Shown one piece after another: positions 58,516 through 64,000 of a stretch of 64,000 bases of DNA. Position 1 is the stretch's first letter. Each line of letters opens with the position of its first letter. Source of the DNA: Cunninghamia lanceolata. Its lineage: Eukaryota; Streptophyta; Pinopsida; Cupressales; Cupressaceae. The notes below the pieces were generated by a model that saw only the letters and a list, made by a program, of their open reading frames with translations, was not told the DNA's origin and searched no databases. Where the stretch lies: assembly GCA_027924645.1 (NCBI GenBank), contig BSBN01000495.1, positions 1,823,501 to 1,887,500 on the forward strand, given 5' to 3'. The position numbers and the translations under genes are program-made.

Positions 58516-60443
58516 CTAATTTGATGGAGCAATCGACTTATTTCCATTATCATTCACACCTAATATTTGGATGACATTTGAATCAATAAGGTCCTGCATT
58601 TCATGTTTAAGACGCATACAACGTTCAGTGTCATGTCCTTGCATTTGATGGTAATGACAAAAGGCATTAGCATCGAAGTAATGTCCTTGTTTACTAGGAT
58701 CAACAGGCTTGATCAAGGGAAGCTTTAGAATATTATGACTCATAGCTTGATTCATGATAGAGTGATAAGACTCAGATATCAGAGTAAACTTTCTTGGTTG
58801 ATATGATGCTTTCTTTGGATTATTTATAGTAGACACATTCGTATTTGGTCCATTGATCTTGATGAAACTCCTATTATTGTTCCTCTTAAAATTGTTTTAT
58901 GACGATCCGCCTATGGATTGACCAACTTGAGTAGATGATTTTTGGTTTTCATACCGACTAGATGAAAGTTGATAATCATGAAGGGCGGTGCATAAATGTT
59001 GGAAGGAGTTATATTTCATCAAGAGGATCTTATCACGAATATTAGGTTGTATATTTGTAATAAATATCTTCTAAACATCTTCATCTTTGATCTGATATTG
59101 AATCTATGAATAAAGTCCTTGATACCAACTAATGAATTTAGTCAACTTTTCTTTTGGACCTTGTTTGCATTGAAACAAGTCAATAAGAGTGACTTGGAGT
59201 CTAATATTTGCTTGAAAATGTTGTAAAATTGATTAATCAATTTTGAAAAGGAGTGTATTGAATTCAGAGGCAAAGAGCAAAACCATTCTAAAGCAGTATC
59301 TTTGAGAGATCGTGGGAAAAGTTTTTCCAAAAAATCCTCTTCAATATAGAAATCACTACGCATAGTTGTGAATGCTGCCACATGGATATTAGGATCTCCC
59401 TTTCCACCATATTTTTGAAAGCAAGGAGTCTCAAACCTCTCAGGCATTGGGATTCTCAATATTGCATAGGATAATAGATTACGGGCATGATACGTTGGTA
59501 GACTAGGCCATGAAGAATTTGTCAAATTTGTTACCTTTTGTTGCAAAGCAATCATGCCTTGTAAAAGTTGGTTTAAGATGGCATCATTTGGAGATGCGGT
59601 TTGTTGTGAGGAATTGGAACCGAAGTGAGGAGGTGAATGAGCTTGAGATACAATAGGTGGAGACTGAGAATATGTTAATGGTAGTTGGCCATAATGATAG
59701 GTGGAAGATGGTTGTGAGTATGTAATAGGTGGCTAGAAATGAGTGGAATAGATAGGAGGTTGAGAATAATTATTCATAGAAGAGGTCCCTTTAGGAACCA
59801 AATTCTGGTAATTAAATCCTACAACTTTGTAATCAGTGCCATTAGATACTCCAATAATAGTGGTAGCATTTCTACAAGCATTTGCATTAGTTGTTAAGAT
59901 TGTTGATGTAAAAGTCGATATTCTCGTAGTTGGTATAGGTATGGATACTTGAGTATGAGATGGTGATAAAGTGTTATTTATCATTTGTACACATTCAATC
60001 ACCAGCATGATATTGGTTTGTACAATATGTGCTAGACCATGAATTGCATTTACACCATCTTGTCCCTCTTTTATCAATTCTCTTATATTGTGAATTGTAG
60101 GGACAGCTTCTTCAGCTATTCTCTCATTTTCCATAAATGATTGATATTCAACTAGATCCTTATCCAATTTTTCTATTTTCTCATCAGATACATATCCTGT
60201 TGCCTCAATAGTATTATAACCATCATGAAATTTTTGTTCTTCCATTGTTGTTGGAGGATGTATAATATCTTGCATAATTTGAGTTTCTCTCTTTGTAAAG
60301 AAGGTGTCCAAAGTCCCAACTTCTTCAAGAGCACTAGATCCCATTAATCTTTTAATTCTTCTCAAAGGGATATTTTTTTTAGGATAGCATGTCATAAAGC
60401 TTATAAAATTATACAACACACAACACACAAACTGAGAGAACAA
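58516..60443 (-). pseudogene. gag: Gag of element C, frameshifted
   Basis: Starts near 60443 or at the internal MGSSALEEVG. The N-terminal region (60443-59733) is followed, after one stop, by a Pro/Ser/Gln-rich linker. The capsid domain at 59555-59142 carries MPERFETPCFQKYGGKGDPNIHV and PRSLKDTALEWF. The frame changes between 59142 and 58836. The last piece holds the zinc-binding motif CHYHQMQGHDTERC (C-x2-H-x4-H-x4-C, near 58660-58620), followed by RLKHEMQDLID. This is the same Gag type as element B but distant from it, and different from the D/E/G type. Confidence 0.85.
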
Positions 60444-60472
60444 ATCCCAGGAGAAGGATATGATTGACGACC

Positions 60473-61280
60473 AAAAATGCTTGGAATTTTATACTTTTTT
60501 AATGCAAATGAACAAACAAAAGGGTAGTGTAAGGATTTTAGTCAAGGGCACCAAGTTATATGTCTAATATCAGTCCAAAAAATAAAAAGTATCCTTCTCA
60601 ACACACTCTTGATGCGATTTTAAGTTAATGCCAAGTCAAAATATAGTGAAAATATGTCAAAATAGGCACTTTTTCACCAAAACTCAATGCAAAAGAGCAT
60701 AACAAAGGGTTTTGTGACGAAAATGATGATGGAAAGCAAATAATATCAGTAATAACAGCCACTTGAGGCAAAAATATCCAACACAACATGCTTTTAGTGC
60801 CACTTAAGGTAAAACCCTAGTGAAAATATAGCAAAAATAGGCTATTTTCACGGTTTTTCAACTCCAAGACCTAGAAAAAGGGGTGCTGTAATGAATTTCA
60901 GGAGGTAAAACAAATAATATCAATAATATCAGTCACCTCAATCCATAAAATTGATCACAACACACTTGGAGTGCAAACTAGGTCAAACCCTAGGGCAAAA
61001 ATAGCCAAAATGAGTAGTTTTTCACTGAATTTTCACTACAAGAGCCTGTTAAAAGGGTGTTGTGAAGATTTTTTTGAGGGAAAGAAAATAATTACCCTGG
61101 TAATAGAAAAATAATGCCAAAATACTTTTCACAACACACCTATGGTGCATGTTTATAAAGTTGATAAGGCCAAATTTAGTGAAAATCGTTGTTTTTGAAG
61201 CCCTTGGTTTGAGATCTTGGGACAAAATTCTATGCGAATGTTTTGAAGTCTGATTTATGATGAAAATTAAATACTCTTAG
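60473..61280 (-). repeat. Tandem array of about 177-bp units in the leader of element C
   Basis: Unit starts, marked by (C)ACAACACAC, fall at about 60599, 60779, 60956 and 61132, giving periods near 177 bp, with a partial unit before 60599. Shared marks within units are CCCTAGTGAAAATATAGCAAAAATAGGC, AAAGGGTGTTGTG and AATAATATCAGT. The units differ a great deal, so the array is old. It lies between the 5' LTR and Gag. Confidence 0.75.
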
Positions 61281-61828
61281 ATCTAAAAATTATTTTTAAT
61301 CTTGAACATGCAAAATGCCCATGCAAATTTAATGAAAATGCATCAAAATTGCTAGTTTTTGTTGAAATTTTTTTTGCAAACTTGCAAATATTTTAAATCT
61401 AAATTATGCAAATTCACAGTAAAATGCAAGAATACAGCCAAATTTTAATTTCAATGAGCCTCTAAAATCAGTAGAAAAATATGAAAAAAAAAAAGATTTT
61501 ACCTACTAACCCTAGATTTTAGAATTACTAGGTTATATCAAAATTGTCAAAATTTCCACAAAACCTAGCAAATTAATAATGAAAATGCAATGCAAATTTT
61601 TGAATTTTTAGATTTTTCTATAGTTTATATCAAATCTGATGCAAAAATCATGAATTAGGAAAATTTAGGAATAATTGATGCAATTTAGTAAGACAAACAG
61701 TGCAATTTTTTTGAATTTTTCTCAATGCAATAAAATGAATGACTATATGAATGAATGAAATCAATCCAAATCTGAAGATAGACACTTAACAAGTTGCAAT
61801 TTAAGTTCAAAACACAGGTTCACCAAAA
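61281..61828 (-). other. AT-rich leader of element C next to its 5' LTR
   Basis: No gene is seen. TTTTGGTGAACCTGTG on the minus strand, directly at the LTR edge, may be the PBS, but it is not the iMet type and I cannot name the tRNA. Confidence 0.45.
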
Positions 61829-63057
61829 TTTTTAGGGGAAAATTGGATTTATTAATGTTCTAGATTTTAGATGTTTAAATCTGCCTCTCCACTATACATT
61901 CAAGGATCTAGGGTTGAGTGAGGAGCACTATCATACCCTAGGTCACTTGCAAATGTAGGGAAACTTGGATCAGGGAATTTAATTATCAATTTTCCTTCTC
62001 TTATGCCCAATTGACCATTAGAATCCTAATTATGCAAATATGGGAACAAATTGATGAATAACAGAAAAAGCTCTTATAGATAGGAGTAAAATACCAAATC
62101 ATAGGGTACCTATTTTTGAGGTTTTGAAGCGGAATAGTCAGGGACACTAGAGTGTGTGCCCAAGTCCAAGGTACCAGTTTCTTCGCGGGATGTAGACCTT
62201 CTTCCAACTTTGATCAGCTCTGTAACTTCTATTTCCTGAAACTTAGATGTGGAGGACACTAGAGCAAGCGCCCAAGTCCTGGAAGTGCTCCTATGTCCTG
62301 CTTTTTGTTAGATCCCAAATCCTTGATGCCTGTCAATCCTTCCTGCAACTTCACTTTTCCCAAATACGACACCTGTAACTTGCAATCACAAGACTTGGTT
62401 TGGGGGTTGTGGTGTTTAGAGGCTTGCCTCAGTCAAGCCCCAGAGGACACCTAAGTCTCCAAACACCATTGTCAGATAAAGAGTGCATGCCCTTGTGAGG
62501 AAGAGGCAAATACCAAAGGAATCAATGATGAAATCATAATGTTATGTCACCTTGTAGTGAATCTCTCATGGGAAGAAGATGCTCTTCATTCCATGAGGAA
62601 ATTGATACTCAAATCTATAAATATCAACACACAAAACACACAAGTCTTCTCTTGCAACACAATGAAAGCCTTGAATCATCTTGAGAATACTTGAACATCA
62701 CAATTGCCATCTAGTTTACAAATGAATACCTAAACATGCTTATATATGCAACTACAAGCACTCCCACCAAGATTTTTAAAATCAAAACTTATCGTGTTAG
62801 AAAAAGGACCAAATAACACTCACAAACTGACACCTAGAAATTAGGGCAGGACTAGGGCACGGGTGCCCAAGTCCTCCTCCTTATTTTGGGCAGGATACAG
62901 CTCAAGGGGTCCTCCTAGGTCCACTTTACCATGAAACCTAGGTCTCATTCCATTGGGATGCAAAATATGAACTAAGATGTCATAAATGCATGTTAAAGAC
63001 CCAGGAGCTAAACCTTATAAGGGGAAAGCCCCCAAGGGGACATTTTTTGACGTTATA
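61829..63057 (-). repeat. 5' LTR of element C (right copy, 1229 bp)
   Basis: Matches 49865-51111. Both outer bases of the LTR have decayed: TG reads TT at 61829 and CA reads TA at 63056-63057. The flanking ATTAT still agrees with the left side. TATA box at 62739-62746. Confidence 0.88.
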
Positions 63058-63062
63058 ATTAT

Positions 63063-64000
63063 AATTGTGTGTTGTCATAAAATATACTATATCGTAATCT
63101 AAAATAAATAAATAATCATATTTATGAGTGGTCATATATAGTAAATACTAAACAAATAAAAATAGAGAGAGATCTTTTGTCTAGTTGTATATTAAATGAA
63201 TGGCTTTTTTTTGGGACAAATGGATTACGAAGGAAGTTGGTGGTCAGTAACGAAAAAATAAATTTATTGAATTTTTTTGCAACATATAGTGGGGGGGTAC
63301 AATTCTCTTGGCATGCAAGAAATGGAGAGGAGAATTAGCAGGTCGAAATAGCAGGGATTTGAAAAGGTAGGATAATATCCAGGTATGGAACTTACATTCT
63401 ATTCTTTCTAGTTATTTTGTATATTGCATAAATTTTCAAAGGATAACTTGTAACTCCGATGCCTCTATCATACCCTCTGTGACTCAATTTCTCTAATTTA
63501 GCCATAGATTTTGTTTGGCCTTTCTCTTCTAAATTTCTTGCAATTCTTTGAAAGATTTTTCATAGAAGCTTTGGTAACAGATCATCAAACATAGTCTCTT
63601 TTTTCTTTAACAAAGGTCATGGGTTTGGCTTGGTTTTGGCCTATTGCATATGTTGAATGGCCTCTCAAGCCTTTTCTTCAAGTCTATTTAGTACTTACCT
63701 TGCATTATTTCTATTTCATGAGGCAACAGCTCTGGAGACATTCTGTCAAACAGATCATGTGATTGCCCTTGATTAGACTTTTTCCATGCATTTTGATTAG
63801 GACAAATCCAACTTTTAACATCTGAAACAACCAACTGCCCTTTTTATCAAAGCAATTCCTCTAGCTATGCATCGATTTCCCACGTCTTTTGGAATGTGAT
63901 TTTTTTGAGGATTATTTCTATTGAATGTTCATGGACCAGTATTAGAATAAGCTAGTCACGAGACTTTGATCTGCCTTGCTTAGTTGAAACAAAGTAGGAA
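63063..64000 (+). repeat. 3' LTR of element A, segment 3, cut by the window end
   Basis: Continues the LTR1 match from about 32083 to about 33015. Its G run at 63292-63298 has 7 Gs, against 13 in LTR1. About 3.7 kb of LTR2 should lie beyond the window. Confidence 0.9.

Larger units (their letters stand above)
49865..63057 (-). mobile_element. Element C: gypsy deletion derivative, minus strand, itself carrying element D
   Basis: Flanked by ATTAT at 49860-49864 and 63058-63062. LTRs at 49865-51111 and 61829-63057 read, on the minus strand, TGTAACATCG... to ...CTAAACA. A minus-strand PPT (AAAGTGGGGGCTAA, 51112-51125) directly precedes the 3' LTR. Gag is the only coding region found. Element D interrupts the interior at 52031-57146. 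Confidence 0.9.
31155..64000 (+). mobile_element. Element A: giant-LTR, non-coding (LARD-like) retrotransposon hosting a nest; runs off the window
   Basis: LTR1 spans 31155-36757. The interior is 36758-38564, and LTR2 starts at 38565 and is still unfinished at 64000. Homology between the LTRs starts exactly at TGTAGTGCCCCTCC in both. The PBS lies one base after LTR1 and the PPT directly precedes LTR2. The interior codes for nothing recognisable. LTR2 is interrupted by B (38759-49133) and C (49865-63057). After removal of both insertions and their duplicated pentamers, the three LTR2 pieces read in order against LTR1. The combination of long LTRs and a non-coding interior matches the LARD class of plant elements; its LTRs are longer than those I know for that class. 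Confidence 0.88.

Noticed and set aside
60599..61280. A CRISPR-like array, suggested by regular repeats
   Set aside because: The units are about 177 bp, diverged along their whole length and without unique spacers, and they lie in a plant retrotransposon leader.

Overview
This window is plant nuclear DNA made almost entirely of LTR retrotransposons. No host gene, tRNA, rRNA, CRISPR array or bacterial-type operon is supported. The evidence is Ty1/copia and Ty3/gypsy Gag/Pol domains, primer-binding sites of the tRNA-iMet type (TGGTATCAGAGC) and long AT-rich gene-free tracts. The repeat density, the very long LTRs and the many non-autonomous elements fit a large-genome seed plant, possibly a gymnosperm; that last step is inference. 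I label the elements A to H.

Layout. 1-7575: copia element F (+), with its 5' LTR cut by the window edge; the gag-pol is decayed and the 3' LTR is 2.07 kb. 9446-16333: gypsy-type Gag-Pro element E (-). Its left LTR is split by a 1.37-kb insertion (9833-11206) that has a 13-bp target duplication. About 18086-20720: decayed gypsy element G (+), with a 28-bp minisatellite in its LTR. About 20700-20957: a possible copia LTR piece (-). About 21095-23823 and onward: truncated gypsy H (-), with Gag, protease and part of the RT. 25100-31154: AT-rich sequence with nothing recognisable.

From 31155 to the window end lies one nest. Host element A (+) has a 5603-bp LTR, an 1807-bp non-coding interior with a clean PBS and PPT, and a second LTR that runs off the window. 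That second LTR is broken by two insertions. Element B (38759-49133, TSD GTTAG) is a Tat/Athila-like gypsy with Gag, protease and an integrase tail but no RT. Element C (49865-63057, TSD ATTAT, minus strand) is a related gypsy with Gag only. Inside C sits element D (52031-57146, TSD ATCAA, minus strand). D is young: its two 1438-bp LTRs differ at about four bases, and it has an open 588-codon Gag-Pro frame but no RT, RNase H or integrase.

How the parts relate. A, B, C, D and E all lack a reverse transcriptase in this window. D must nevertheless have moved recently, so it was presumably mobilised in trans by an autonomous relative. D and E share Gag-Pro content, LTR length, PPT and LTR tips, and so form one Gag-Pro-only family. 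G has the same kind of Gag-Pro followed by what looks like the start of pol, so it may be a relic of the autonomous relative. The nesting gives a relative order: A first, then B and C, then D last.
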